Part shown: positions 1 through 9,904 of the stretch, in pieces | Position numbering within the stretch: the first letter of the stretch is position 1 | How the letters are laid out: each line of letters opens with the position of its first letter | Assembly: GCA_009772925.1 (NCBI GenBank) | Contig: WOUQ01000012.1 | Coordinates: 1-59,140, forward strand | DNA: 59,140 nt | Origin: a bacterium | GTDB taxonomy: Bacteria > Pseudomonadota > Gammaproteobacteria > Burkholderiales > Thiobacillaceae | Reading direction: 5' to 3' | Program-made: the position numbers and the translations under genes | Notes under the pieces: model-generated | Database searches by the model: none | Told to the model about the DNA's origin: nothing | The model's input: the letters and a program-made list of their open reading frames with translations, nothing else

Positions 1-353
1 GTTCGCCCGAATACAGTCCGGATGTATGGCTGCAATCATTACCCGTCCGCGCCAAACCCAAAACCTCGCTTGGCAAATAGGGGCGTCCATGTATGACGGC
101 AATGCCCCAGCGCCGGTGGAAGGAGCCTCGGCGGGGAGGCCAGCCATGTCCGATCCACGTTTCATCGTCTGGGGTGGCGAGCCGCCATGAACGTTAACCC
201 CTCACCCCGGCTGGGTGAGTGCCAGCGCCCCCCTACGGAACCTGCAACTGCCGGAAATAGGCTGAATGCATTCCGGGGACGTGTAAAGCAATCCGACAAG
301 TATTCTTCCCACCCCCATGGCGGAGGGTGGCGCGCATGTCGACCGCGCGATGT
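1..353. other. Left-edge stretch without a recognised gene
   Basis: A plus-strand frame is open from base 2 to a TGA at 188-190, so it could be the 3' end of a gene that starts outside the window, but its translation (ending in FIVWGGEPP) matches no family I know. A short hairpin with 7-bp arms lies at 201-219. Another, at 309-330, has 6-bp arms and could weakly terminate the minus-strand gene that ends at 354; neither is followed by a run of T. Nothing else is seen. Confidence 0.4.
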
Positions 354-3221
354 TCAGTCGTCCCGCAGGGCGTCCCGCACCTGCTTCAGCAGGGCCTCGG
401 CCTCGGCGCGTTGGGGAAAGGTTTTTTCCCTGAGCAGGAGCGCTTCAAGCATGGGACGCGCCATCTCCAGTTCGCCCAGTTTCACCAGGGTGGCGGCCAG
501 GTGGTAGCGGATGACGGGGTTGTCCGGCGCCAGCAGCATGGCCTGCTGCAGCAGTTCCAGACCGCGCCGTGTCTGGCCGCGGTTCACCAGCATCCAGCCG
601 AGCAGATCGGCGGTTTCGGCGTTGCGCCCGCTCTTCTGGTAGGCCTGCTCGGCATAACCGACGGCGCGGGCGTCGTTCAGGGCGTGCAAGGAACTGCTCA
701 TGCCGACCAGGGCCGCCACGTTGCCCGGTTCCACTTCCAGCGCGGCCTGGAATTCGGCCTGGGCCTCGCGCGCCTGCCCGGCGCGCAACTGGCTGTAGCC
801 GAGATACAGGCGCGTGGGCACGTCGCGCCCCGCATCGCGCAGCCAGGAAGCCCGCAGGGCGCGGGCCTGGTCGGCCTTGCCGGACTGGGTCATGGCCTGG
901 TGCAGGCGCACGAACAGGGAGCGGCTGCGCTGCAGCCTGAATGCCTGGGTGTAAGCCTTGAGGGCGTCGGCGTGGCGTCCCAGGGCCGTTTGGCTGTCTC
1001 CCTCCAGGGCATGGCCTTGCCAGATGGCGGGGTGGCGTTGCTGGAGTTCGCGCGTCAGGCGGATCGCCTCCTGGTGCTTGCCGCCGGCCTGGACAAGGGA
1101 GGCCAGGGCGATGGCGGCGTCCGGGTAGTCCGGCTGCAGGCGCAGGGCCCGTTCCAGGGATTCCCGTGCGGCCACGGAGTGGCCGGCGGCGGCCTGGGCG
1201 GTCCCCAGCTTGTAGTGCGCCCGCGCGGAATCCAGCGCCACCTGGGTCCACTGCAGATAGCTGTACAGCGCGTTGTCCCGGTCGCCGTTCGCCAACTGGA
1301 CGTCGCCGTGCAGTTCCAGGGCCACGGGATTCCTGGAGTCCAGGTCAAGCAACTGTCTGGCCCAGGGCAGGGCCTTGGCCGGTTCGTTGCCGGAGAGATA
1401 GTGGCGCGCGAGCAGCAGCCTGGGCTGCCGCTCGGCCGGGGCGGCGGTCGCGGCCTTGTGCAGCCAGGCCGTGTAGTCCTTGCTCTGGCCGCGCGATCTG
1501 GCCAGTTCGGCCAGTTCCAGCATGGCCTGATGGTTGTTGGGGTCGTGCCGGAGCAGGGCCTCGTATCGCTTGGCGGCGGCATCGGGTCGGCCTTGCAGGA
1601 TATCCAACTGCGCCAGGCTTTTCGCGGCGGCCAGATTCGCGGGCTGCACCGCCAGGGCCTGCTCGAAACTGCGGCGTGCGCTCGCCATGTCGTTCTTGCC
1701 CAGATGGGCCATGCCTTTGAGATGATGGGCGATGCCTTCCTTCGGGAAACGCTGGATCATGGTGTCGGCGGCCGCAAGCGCATCGTCGAACGCCTTGCGC
1801 ATCAGCAGGGTGGTGACGCGCAGCGATTCGGTTTGCAGGGGAAGCGCTTGCATGCTGGCGGCGGCTTCGAGCTCGCGCGCCGCCCCGGCGCTGTCGCCGG
1901 CGCGCATGCGCCACAGCCCGGCCTTCGAGCGCAGGCTCGCGTCGTCGGGCAAGAGTTTGGCCGCGCGGCTCATGAAGGCGGCGGCCTGGTCGGGCTTGCC
2001 CAGCAGCAGGTAGGCCTCGCCGGCGGCGGCGAGGGCCTCGGGATGAGGCGCGCTTTCCTTCAGGAGAGGCTCCAGGACCGCCAGGGCGCCCTCCGGTTGC
2101 CCGGTCTTCAGTCGGCTGTGCGCCAGGGGCAGGCGGATTTCATGGTTGTCCGGTTGCCACAGGAGCACCATGGACAGATCCTTGTCCACCTGCCGGTATT
2201 GTTCCAGGCGGTAGGCGACGAAGCCTGAGAGCAGGCGGCTGGGCTGGTGCTCCGGTGCCTGGGCGACCACGCCCTGGATGACGTTCTGCGCCTCGGCAAG
2301 GCGGCCGTCGCGATAGGCGAGCAAGGACTCCAGGTAGCGCACCATGAGGTTGTTGGGCGCACGCTTCTTGAGTTCCTGCAAATCCTCCATGGCCTCGGCC
2401 TTCTTGCCCGCCGCCAGCCGCATCAGGGCGCGGGTGACCCAGGCGGGGACGAAGGCGGGATCGGTGGCGATGGCCTCGGCATAGGCCGCCTCGGCGCCGG
2501 CCAGGTCCTTCATGGCCTGGGCCAGTTCACCCTTGAGCATGAAATTTCGGGTGTTGCGCGGATCCAGAGCGAGGGCCGCGTCCAGATGGGCACGGGCGGA
2601 CCGGAAGTCCTGTTTTGCCATGGCGCACTTCACCAGCCCCCACAGGGCTTGCAGATCGCGGGGGTCGCCTTCGTGCGCGCGCTGGAACAGCGGGCAGGCT
2701 TCCCCGTGCCGGCCGAGGCCGAGCAGGGCATCCGCCTGGATGCGCTCGGCCTGGGCACGGTCCGGGCCCTCCCCGAAGCGTTCCGGCTGGAGTTCCTGCA
2801 ACACCTTGTCGAACTTGTTCTGCAGCAGCAGGGCCTCGGCGAGCGGCAGGGCGAGGACGCGCTTCTTCAAGCCGAGCCCCCGCGCCACCTGCAATTGCTC
2901 TTCCGCCTCGCTGCCCATGCCCTGTTTCAGGTAGAGCCGCGCCAGTTCGAGGCGAGCCTGGGGGTTACGTGGATTCACGCGCAGGGCGTTCTTGTACTGG
3001 ATCACGGCCGCCGCCGCCTCGCCCTTTGTCAGGGCGGCTTCGGCACTGGCAAGGTATTCCTGTTCGGAGCGGGGAGTTTGTCGATTCCAGAAGTGCAGCG
3101 CGACAGCTCCCGCCAGCGCAAGGACCAGCAGCAAGGCGCCGTATTTCAGGAATTTCACGGCGGGATGGGGCGGCTCCTCGTCTTCCAGGCCCGGTGGCAG
3201 GATGGGCTCATTCGGATTCAT
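354..3221 (-). CDS. PrsT-like TPR-repeat protein of the PEP-CTERM/exosortase type
   Basis: This 955-residue protein is almost entirely tandem TPR helices, recognisable from repeated patterns such as KNALRVNPRNPQARLELARLYL. It begins with a short cytoplasmic tail (about 1-26) and one membrane segment (about 27-45), so the repeats should lie outside the cytoplasm. Length and repeat wording match the PrsT family, which usually sits with exosortase genes and is thought to help export or assemble exopolysaccharide and PEP-CTERM proteins. Family members are often described as lipoproteins, but no lipobox cysteine is visible here. The ATG follows a good GGGGAGA site. No exosortase gene is in the window, so it is an orphan here. 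The role is inferred from family only. Confidence 0.75.
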   Translation of the reverse strand: MNPNEPILPPGLEDEEPPHPAVKFLKYGALLLVLALAGAVALHFWNRQTPRSEQEYLASAEAALTKGEAAAAVIQYKNALRVNPRNPQARLELARLYLKQGMGSEAEEQLQVARGLGLKKRVLALPLAEALLLQNKFDKVLQELQPERFGEGPDRAQAERIQADALLGLGRHGEACPLFQRAHEGDPRDLQALWGLVKCAMAKQDFRSARAHLDAALALDPRNTRNFMLKGELAQAMKDLAGAEAAYAEAIATDPAFVPAWVTRALMRLAAGKKAEAMEDLQELKKRAPNNLMVRYLESLLAYRDGRLAEAQNVIQGVVAQAPEHQPSRLLSGFVAYRLEQYRQVDKDLSMVLLWQPDNHEIRLPLAHSRLKTGQPEGALAVLEPLLKESAPHPEALAAAGEAYLLLGKPDQAAAFMSRAAKLLPDDASLRSKAGLWRMRAGDSAGAARELEAAASMQALPLQTESLRVTTLLMRKAFDDALAAADTMIQRFPKEGIAHHLKGMAHLGKNDMASARRSFEQALAVQPANLAAAKSLAQLDILQGRPDAAAKRYEALLRHDPNNHQAMLELAELARSRGQSKDYTAWLHKAATAAPAERQPRLLLARHYLSGNEPAKALPWARQLLDLDSRNPVALELHGDVQLANGDRDNALYSYLQWTQVALDSARAHYKLGTAQAAAGHSVAARESLERALRLQPDYPDAAIALASLVQAGGKHQEAIRLTRELQQRHPAIWQGHALEGDSQTALGRHADALKAYTQAFRLQRSRSLFVRLHQAMTQSGKADQARALRASWLRDAGRDVPTRLYLGYSQLRAGQAREAQAEFQAALEVEPGNVAALVGMSSSLHALNDARAVGYAEQAYQKSGRNAETADLLGWMLVNRGQTRRGLELLQQAMLLAPDNPVIRYHLAATLVKLGELEMARPMLEALLLREKTFPQRAEAEALLKQVRDALRDD

Positions 3222-3264
3222 GTGTCTCCCCTGGAAGAGAGCAAAGCGCTCTCAACGCGCTGAA

Positions 3265-4524
<1,260 letters not shown>

Positions 4525-4725
4525 GGTGGCTTTGCGGTGGGGAGATGCGCCGGCTGGGTCCGGGCTGGTCCGCGATGGATGCTGAGCGCGGGCCGGAGAA
4601 TCCGGAGAGGGGTGACGCTGGAGGGAGGGTGCGCCCGGCAGAACAGCGGAGTCGTTGACGCTTTAGCGTTTACGAATCCGGCGTGCTCCTTGCGAGTACA
4701 CCGGGCGCGGCAAAACTAGCGGAAT

Positions 4726-5052
4726 TCAGATGTTGCTGTCAACGAAGGCGGTGAGCTGGGATTTGGACAGCGCGCCGACCTTGGTGGCTTCGACGTTGCC
4801 GTTCTTGAAGATCATCAGGGTGGGAATGCCGCGGATGCCGTACTTGGGCGGCGTCGCCTGGTTCTCGTCGATGTTGAGCTTGCAGACCTTGAGACGGCCG
4901 GCGTATTCACGGGCAACCTCGTCGAGGATGGGGGAGATCATCTTGCAGGGACCGCACCAGTCGGCCCAGTAGTCCACCAGCACGGGCATGGGGGATTGCT
5001 GGACTTCCTGCTCGAAAGTGTCGTCGGTGACGTAATGGATGTGTTCGCTCAT
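4726..5052 (-). CDS. trxA: Thioredoxin 1
   Basis: This 108-residue protein carries the WCGPC redox motif at 32-36 and the cis-proline segment [11 protein letters not shown], so it is a complete classical thioredoxin reducing cytoplasmic disulfides. The start was set at the ATG at 5052 (MSEHIHYV), which gives the standard family length. A longer open frame continues upstream across the divergent fdxA region but has no homology and overlaps that promoter region. rho follows downstream on the same strand. Confidence 0.97.
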   Translation of the reverse strand: MSEHIHYVTDDTFEQEVQQSPMPVLVDYWADWCGPCKMISPILDEVAREYAGRLKVCKLNIDENQATPPKYGIRGIPTLMIFKNGNVEATKVGALSKSQLTAFVDSNI

Positions 5053-5159
5053 GGAGAACCTCTGAGGAATGAAGGAGGATCGCTTCGGAAAGAAAAGCCG
5101 GGAGGCTGGATGTACGGCTTGGGAAGGCTGCCGGAAGGTCGACTTGGAGGGGCGACTCA

Positions 5160-5190
5160 TTGACGGTTTGCTGCGGTTCCCCGCTATGCT
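5160..5190 (+). promoter_or_regulatory. Possible sigma-70 promoter of fdxA
   Basis: TTGACG at 5160-5165 and TATGCT at 5185-5190 resemble -35 and -10 boxes, with a long 19-base spacer. They lie 28 bases before the fdxA start, in the divergent trxA/fdxA gap. This is sequence resemblance only. Confidence 0.35.
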
Positions 5191-5217
5191 AGCGAAAAAG
5201 TTTTGACGAGGAAAGTT

Positions 5218-5541
5218 ATGACCTACGTTGTGACCGAAAACTGCATCCGCTGCAAATACACCGATTGCGTCGAAGTCTGCCCGGTGGACTGCTTCCACGA
5301 GGGCCCGAACTTCCTGGTCATCGACCCGGAGGAATGCATCGATTGCAACCTGTGCGTGGCGGAATGCCCGGCCGAGGCCATCTTCCCGGAGGACGACGTG
5401 CCCGACAGCCAGCGCGGTTTCATCGCCCTCAACGCCGAGCTGGCGAAGCTCTGGCCGGCCATCACCGAGAAAAAGGATGCGCCCGCCGACGCCGACGCGT
5501 GGAATGGCAAGGCGGGCAAGATGGATCTGCTGGAGCGGTGA
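5218..5541 (+). CDS. fdxA: 7Fe ferredoxin FdxA
   Basis: This small electron carrier has two cluster sites. Cysteines at 9, 12, 17 and 21 form a C-x2-C-x4-C-x3-CP pattern, and those at 40, 43, 46 and 50 form a standard C-x2-C-x2-C-x3-CP pattern, the arrangement of [3Fe-4S][4Fe-4S] ferredoxins. The ATG at 5218 was preferred over an in-frame TTG at 5203 because GAGGAAAG precedes it at the right distance and families start MTYVVTE. The electron partner cannot be told from the neighbours. Confidence 0.95.
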   Translation: MTYVVTENCIRCKYTDCVEVCPVDCFHEGPNFLVIDPEECIDCNLCVAECPAEAIFPEDDVPDSQRGFIALNAELAKLWPAITEKKDAPADADAWNGKAGKMDLLER

Positions 5542-5575
5542 ACGCCAGTAGTGACTAACAAGTAGCGAGTAGCGA

Positions 5576-5658
5576 GTTGTAGGGTGCAATAACCCAAGGG
5601 CATTGCACCAACCCGGCATCGATTCGGTGCAATACGCTGCGCAATTGCACCCTACAAC
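5576..5658. repeat. Palindromic dispersed repeat, 83 bp
   Basis: The ends are a perfect 15-bp inverted repeat (GTTGTAGGGTGCAAT at 5576-5590 and its complement at 5644-5658). A second nested 8-bp pair, ATTGCACC and GGTGCAAT, lies at 5602-5609 and 5626-5633. The layout is that of a small non-coding miniature element. It sits between the convergent ends of fdxA and the aminotransferase gene and could form a strong hairpin in either transcript. Confidence 0.75.
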
Positions 5659-5667
5659 GACCTCCCG

Positions 5668-6798
5668 CTATTTGCCCAGCACCGCCGCCAGCGCCTTCAG
5701 GCAGTACTCCACGTTCTCGCGCCGGGCCGAGGCCCCCATCAGGCCGATGCGCCAGATCTTGCCGGCCAGCGCGCCCAGGCCGGCGCCGATCTCCAGGTTG
5801 AATTCGTTGAGCAACCGGGCGCGGGCGGCGGCGTCGTCGACGCCGGCGGGGAAGGTCACCGAATTCAACTGCGGCAGCCGCTCGCCTTCCGGCACGATGA
5901 ATGCCAGACCCAGCCTCTCCAGGCCCGCTTTCAGGGCCTCGTGCTGGGCACGGTGACGGGTCCAGGCGTTCTCGATGCCTTCCTCCGCCAGCATCACCAG
6001 GGCTTCGTGCAGGCCGTAGAGCGGATTGATGGGCGCGGTGTGGTGGTAGGTGCGCTTGCCCTCGCCGCTCCAGTAACCCAGCACCAGGTTGAGGTCCATG
6101 AACCAGCTTTGCACCGGGGTCTTGCGCGCCTTGACCTTTTCGATGGCCCGCTCGGAGAAGGTCACCGGCGACAGGCCCGGCGTGCAGGACAGGCATTTCT
6201 GGCTGCCGGAATAGGCGGCGTCGATACCCCACGCATCGATGAGCACCGGCGTGCCGCCCAGGGAGGTGACGCAGTCCATGAGGGTCAACGCCCCGTGCCT
6301 GCGGGCAATGGCGCTCAAGGCGGCGGCGTCGGACTGGGCGCCGGTGGAGGTCTCGGCATGCACGAAGGCCAGCAGCTTCGCGTCCGGGTTGGCGGCGAAG
6401 GCGGTTTCCACCTTGTCGGGATCCACGGCGCGGCCCCAGGCGTCTTCCACCACCACCGCCACGCCGCCGCTGCGCTTGACGTTCTCCAGCATGCGTCCGC
6501 CGAACACGCCGTTGATGCAGACGATGACCTGGTCGCCCGGCTCCACCAGGTTCACGAAACAGGTCTCCATGCCCACGGAGCCGGGGCCGGAGACCGGGAA
6601 GGTGAGCTTGTTTTCGGTCTGGAAGGCATAGCGCAGCAGGCTCTTGGTCTGCTCCATCATGTCCGAGAAGGCCGGGTCCAGGTGGCCGATGGTCGGCCGC
6701 GCCATGGCGTCCAGGATGCGTTGCGGCACGTCGGACGGACCGGGACCCATGAGAGTGCGGCGGGGCGGCTGGAACGAGGCGATGCGGGGAGCTTGCAT
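5668..6798 (-). CDS. PLP-dependent class V aminotransferase (alanine/serine-glyoxylate type)
   Basis: The 376-residue protein has the N-terminal [10 protein letters not shown] signature and the PLP lysine in SGSQKCLSC (about K201), typical of alanine-glyoxylate and serine-glyoxylate aminotransferases. These make glycine from glyoxylate, a step useful in phosphoglycolate salvage. The ATG at 6798 was chosen because GGAG lies 9 bases before it; the longer frame needs a TTG at 6813. selD lies upstream on the same strand but the gap of about 90 bases does not force an operon. Substrate preference (alanine, serine or another amino donor) cannot be read from the sequence. Confidence 0.88.
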   Translation of the reverse strand: MQAPRIASFQPPRRTLMGPGPSDVPQRILDAMARPTIGHLDPAFSDMMEQTKSLLRYAFQTENKLTFPVSGPGSVGMETCFVNLVEPGDQVIVCINGVFGGRMLENVKRSGGVAVVVEDAWGRAVDPDKVETAFAANPDAKLLAFVHAETSTGAQSDAAALSAIARRHGALTLMDCVTSLGGTPVLIDAWGIDAAYSGSQKCLSCTPGLSPVTFSERAIEKVKARKTPVQSWFMDLNLVLGYWSGEGKRTYHHTAPINPLYGLHEALVMLAEEGIENAWTRHRAQHEALKAGLERLGLAFIVPEGERLPQLNSVTFPAGVDDAAARARLLNEFNLEIGAGLGALAGKIWRIGLMGASARRENVEYCLKALAAVLGK

Positions 6799-6888
6799 GA
6801 TGGACGACTCCAAACGGGAACCTCGTGATTCTAGTGTCTCAAGCCATCAGTTTCGTCATGTTCTACTCGCCGCGTGGCGCCTGACGCG

Positions 6889-7962
6889 CTACGCCTCCAC
6901 CACCACGCGCGCCGGCCCCGCTTCCAGGCCGCCGATCACCACCGCCTGCGTGAAGCCATGCCGGCGGAACACGTCCTTCACCGTCGCCACCGCATCCGCT
7001 TCGCAGGCCACCATGAGGCCACCGCTGGTCTGCGGATCGGTGAGCACGGCTTTCTGCCAGTCGGCGCAGCCGGTGAACAACTCCACCCCGCCGCCATAGC
7101 TGGCCCAGTTGCGTCCGCTCGCGCCGGTGACGAAGCCGGCCCCGGCGAGATCGGCGGCGCCGGGCAACAGGGGCAGATCGGCGAAACGGACACGCGCGCT
7201 CAGGCCCGAGCCGCGCGCCAGTTCCAGGGCGTGGCCGAGCAGGCCGAAACCGGTCACGTCGGTCATCGCATGCACCTCGTCGAGGCCGCCCAGCTCGGTG
7301 CCCGGCGTGTTGAGGCGGGTGGTGGAGTCGATCATCGCCCGGTAGCCCGCCGCCGGCAGGCAGTCCTTCTTCAGGGCGGCGGAATAGATGCCGACGCCCA
7401 GGCCCTTGCCCAGGATGAGCACGTCGCCGGCCTGGCCGGCGTTGTTCTTCTTGACGCGGCGCGGGTCCACCACGCCGATCGCCACCAGGCCGTAGATCGG
7501 CTCCTGCGAATCAATGGAATGGCCGCCCGCGACCGGGATGCCCGCCTCGCGCGCCGCCGCCTCGCCGCCCGCGAGGATGGCGCGGATGGTTTCCGGCGCC
7601 AGTTTGTCCAGGGGCATGCCGACCAGGGCCAGCGCGAACAGCGGCCGGCCACCCATGGCGTAGACGTCGGAAATCGCGTTGGTGGCGGCGATGCGTCCGA
7701 ACTCGTAGGGATCGTCGACGATGGGCATGAAGAAGTCGGTGGTGGCGACGATGGCCTGGCTCTCGTTGAGCTGCCACACCGCCGCGTCGTCGGAGGACTC
7801 GGTGCCCACCAGCAGGTCGGGAAAGCTGGAGGCCAGGCCCTTGGCGAAGGGCGTGTCGGCGAGGATTGTCTCCAGCACCGCCGGGGCGATCTTGCAGCCG
7901 CAGCCGCCGCCGTGGGAGAGATGGGTGAGACGGATGGGGGGCGAGATAGTGGGCGCGGACAT
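6889..7962 (-). CDS. selD: Selenide, water dikinase (selenophosphate synthase)
   Basis: SelD makes selenophosphate from selenide and ATP for selenocysteine or selenouridine formation. The glycine-rich SHGGGCGCK segment carries the catalytic cysteine (about C21) and lysine (about K24), matching C17 and K20 in E. coli, so this is the cysteine rather than the selenocysteine form. The 357-residue length and the ATP-binding motifs ([21 protein letters not shown]) are normal. No selA, selB, tRNA-Sec or mnmH is in the window. No convincing ribosome site precedes the ATG. Confidence 0.96.
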   Translation of the reverse strand: MSAPTISPPIRLTHLSHGGGCGCKIAPAVLETILADTPFAKGLASSFPDLLVGTESSDDAAVWQLNESQAIVATTDFFMPIVDDPYEFGRIAATNAISDVYAMGGRPLFALALVGMPLDKLAPETIRAILAGGEAAAREAGIPVAGGHSIDSQEPIYGLVAIGVVDPRRVKKNNAGQAGDVLILGKGLGVGIYSAALKKDCLPAAGYRAMIDSTTRLNTPGTELGGLDEVHAMTDVTGFGLLGHALELARGSGLSARVRFADLPLLPGAADLAGAGFVTGASGRNWASYGGGVELFTGCADWQKAVLTDPQTSGGLMVACEADAVATVKDVFRRHGFTQAVVIGGLEAGPARVVVEA

Positions 7963-8019
7963 GGGGATCGATTGGGTGGAGAGAAAAAAGGACTGGCTTA
8001 TGCGATGAGGGGGAAGGCT

Positions 8020-9528
8020 CTATCCAAGGCCTTGGCGTCGCGCGGGGAGCCGCCAGGCCAGAGCCAGCAGTCCCAGTGCGCCCAGCACCGCCGGCCAATT
8101 GCCGAGGACGAGATAGGGCGTGTCGCCGGTCCGTCCGCGGGCCTCGCCGTGCAGGGTACCTACGATGAAAGGCGCCAACTGCGCGCGGACACGGCCCTTG
8201 TCATCCAGGATGGCGGTGATGCCGGTGTTGTTGGCGCGCAGTTGCCAGCGACCCGCTTCCAGGGAGCGCATGGCGCCGATCTGCAGGTGTTGCCAGGGGG
8301 CGAGGCTCTCGCCGAACCAGGCGTCGTTGCTGACGTTGACCAGCAGGGTGGAGGTGCGCGCGGCGGCGATGCGTTCCTCGCCGAAGGCATCCTCGTAACA
8401 GACGTTGACGGCGAGCTTCTCGCCGGCTGCGGCCAGGGGAGGCTGGTCGGGGTCACCGCGGCCGAAGTCGCCCAGGGGGATGGACATCAGATCCACCGCC
8501 CAGCGGAAGCCGAACGGCACGAATTCGCCGAAGGGCACCAGGTGCGCCTTGCGGTACACCCCTTCGGGCGAGGCGCCCAGCGTCAGGATGCTGTTGTAGT
8601 AGCGTCCCGGCCCGGCGTCCTCGGGGATGCCCAGGACGATGTCGCCGTCACGGGTGCGGGCGTGCTCCGCGAGCAGGTCCAGGTAATCGCGCGGCACGGC
8701 GGAACGGAACAGGGGCAGGGCGGTTTCCGGCAGGACGATGAGGCGGGCGTCGCTGGCCAGCACCGCGCGGGCATAGTGGCCGAGGGTGGCTTCGAGCTTC
8801 TCCGGGCGGAATTTGAGGTCCTGCGCGATGTTGCCCTGGAGCAGGGCGACCCGCACCGGGGCGGCGGTGGGGCGGGTCCAGTCCACGCTATGCAAGGCCA
8901 GGCCGGCAAGCCAGAGAACTGCCAGCCCCGCGAGGGCTGGGAGCCTGGATTGCCCGACTCTACCGGCGCGGGGCACGATGGCAGCGATCAGGCCGGCGCT
9001 GAGGGCGGCCAGCAGGGACACGCCATAGACGCCAAGGACCGGCGCGAATCCGGCCAGGGGGCTGTCCGGGGCCTGGGAGTAGCCCAGGGCCAGCCAGGGA
9101 AAGCCGGTGAAGATCCAGCCGCGCAGCCATTCCCCCAGCACCCAGGCAGCGGGCAGGGCCAGTGCGACGCGGCCCCGGCCCGGCGTTGCAAGGCGCGCTG
9201 CGGCGGCCAAAGCCAGGGCCGGGAACAGGGCGATGAAGGCGCAGAACAGCAACGTGGCGAGCACGGCCAGGGGCACGGGCATGCCGCCGTAGGTGGAAAT
9301 GCTGACGTAGATCCAGGACACGCCGGCGAGGAACAGGCCGAGGCCGTAACTCCAGCCGAGCAGGAAGGCATGCCAGGGCGTGGCCGCGCGGGCCAGGTGG
9401 AACAGGCCGGCCAGGCTGAGGATGGACAGCGGGTACCAGCCCAGCGGGGCGAAGCCGGCCACCGCCAGCGCGCCCAGCAGGGCGGACAGGAGGGGGGCTA
9501 GCGCCGGGGCGAAACGTCGGGCGTACAA
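8020..9528 (-). CDS. lnt: Apolipoprotein N-acyltransferase
   Basis: Lnt adds the third acyl chain to bacterial lipoproteins in the inner membrane. A hydrophobic N-terminal half is followed by a nitrilase-like domain. The catalytic triad is visible as E268 in VLPETA, K327 in YRKAHLVPFGEF and C377 in NVCYEDAFGEE. The start was placed at TTG 9528, five bases after the stop of the upstream MoaD-like gene, giving 502 residues; no ATG lies in a suitable place and E. coli Lnt begins at the same relative position. The longer upstream open frame is a read-through of the preceding gene's shadow. Confidence 0.93.
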   Translation of the reverse strand: MYARRFAPALAPLLSALLGALAVAGFAPLGWYPLSILSLAGLFHLARAATPWHAFLLGWSYGLGLFLAGVSWIYVSISTYGGMPVPLAVLATLLFCAFIALFPALALAAAARLATPGRGRVALALPAAWVLGEWLRGWIFTGFPWLALGYSQAPDSPLAGFAPVLGVYGVSLLAALSAGLIAAIVPRAGRVGQSRLPALAGLAVLWLAGLALHSVDWTRPTAAPVRVALLQGNIAQDLKFRPEKLEATLGHYARAVLASDARLIVLPETALPLFRSAVPRDYLDLLAEHARTRDGDIVLGIPEDAGPGRYYNSILTLGASPEGVYRKAHLVPFGEFVPFGFRWAVDLMSIPLGDFGRGDPDQPPLAAAGEKLAVNVCYEDAFGEERIAAARTSTLLVNVSNDAWFGESLAPWQHLQIGAMRSLEAGRWQLRANNTGITAILDDKGRVRAQLAPFIVGTLHGEARGRTGDTPYLVLGNWPAVLGALGLLALAWRLPARRQGLG

Positions 9529-9533
9529 ACGGC

Positions 9534-9797
9534 TCAGGCCATGCTGAAGGCGACGAAGGCAATCTCGTCGCCGCTCTGGACAGGGGTGGATGCCTCGGAA
9601 AACTGCTTGTTCACGGTGATCTTCATACTCTCGCGCGGTTTCTCGAACACCACCGTCCAGTTCTCGCCGCGCCGGGCGAGGTGGGCCATGAGGCCCTGAA
9701 TGTCGTGGATGGTCCGGGGCAGGAACAGGATTTCGCTTTCCCGCCCGAGCATTTCCGCCAGGTGGCCGAAGTAGAGGATGGTGATCTGACCGTTCAT
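9534..9797 (-). CDS. MoaD/ThiS-family ubiquitin-like protein lacking the C-terminal GG
   Basis: The 87-residue protein has the beta-grasp wording of MoaD (ITILYFGHLAEMLGRES near the N-terminus, SGDEIAFVAF near the end). MoaD and ThiS proteins act as sulfur carriers through a C-terminal glycine pair made into a thiocarboxylate. Here the chain stops at FSMA, just where ...PPVSGG would normally follow, so it cannot be a conventional sulfur carrier. A GAGG site precedes the ATG at 9797. It is the gene immediately before lnt with a 5-base gap, so probably co-transcribed. A sequencing slip near 9534 is an alternative to true loss. Confidence 0.75.
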   Translation of the reverse strand: MNGQITILYFGHLAEMLGRESEILFLPRTIHDIQGLMAHLARRGENWTVVFEKPRESMKITVNKQFSEASTPVQSGDEIAFVAFSMA

Positions 9798-9904
9798 GGT
9801 GCGCCTCGCTTGCTGAAGTGGCCGGCATTTTACGCCGGCCGGCCGGCGTGCCTCGCCTGCCCGTTCGGGGGAGGCGGGACGGGAATCGGGGATAATCCGG
9901 CCCC

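Noticed and set aside
2247-3263. Long plus-strand ORF opposite the TPR gene
   Set aside because: The frame mirrors the GC-rich antisense of the TPR coding sequence; its translation is low-complexity GLGQ-type and matches no family.
4525-4725. Riboswitch-like structure in the rho leader
   Set aside because: Only short imperfect hairpins (for example 4658-4669 and about 4679-4705) with no T-run and no known riboswitch core.
6889-7962. Selenocysteine codon in selD
   Set aside because: The active-site position is a normal cysteine codon; no in-frame TGA occurs.
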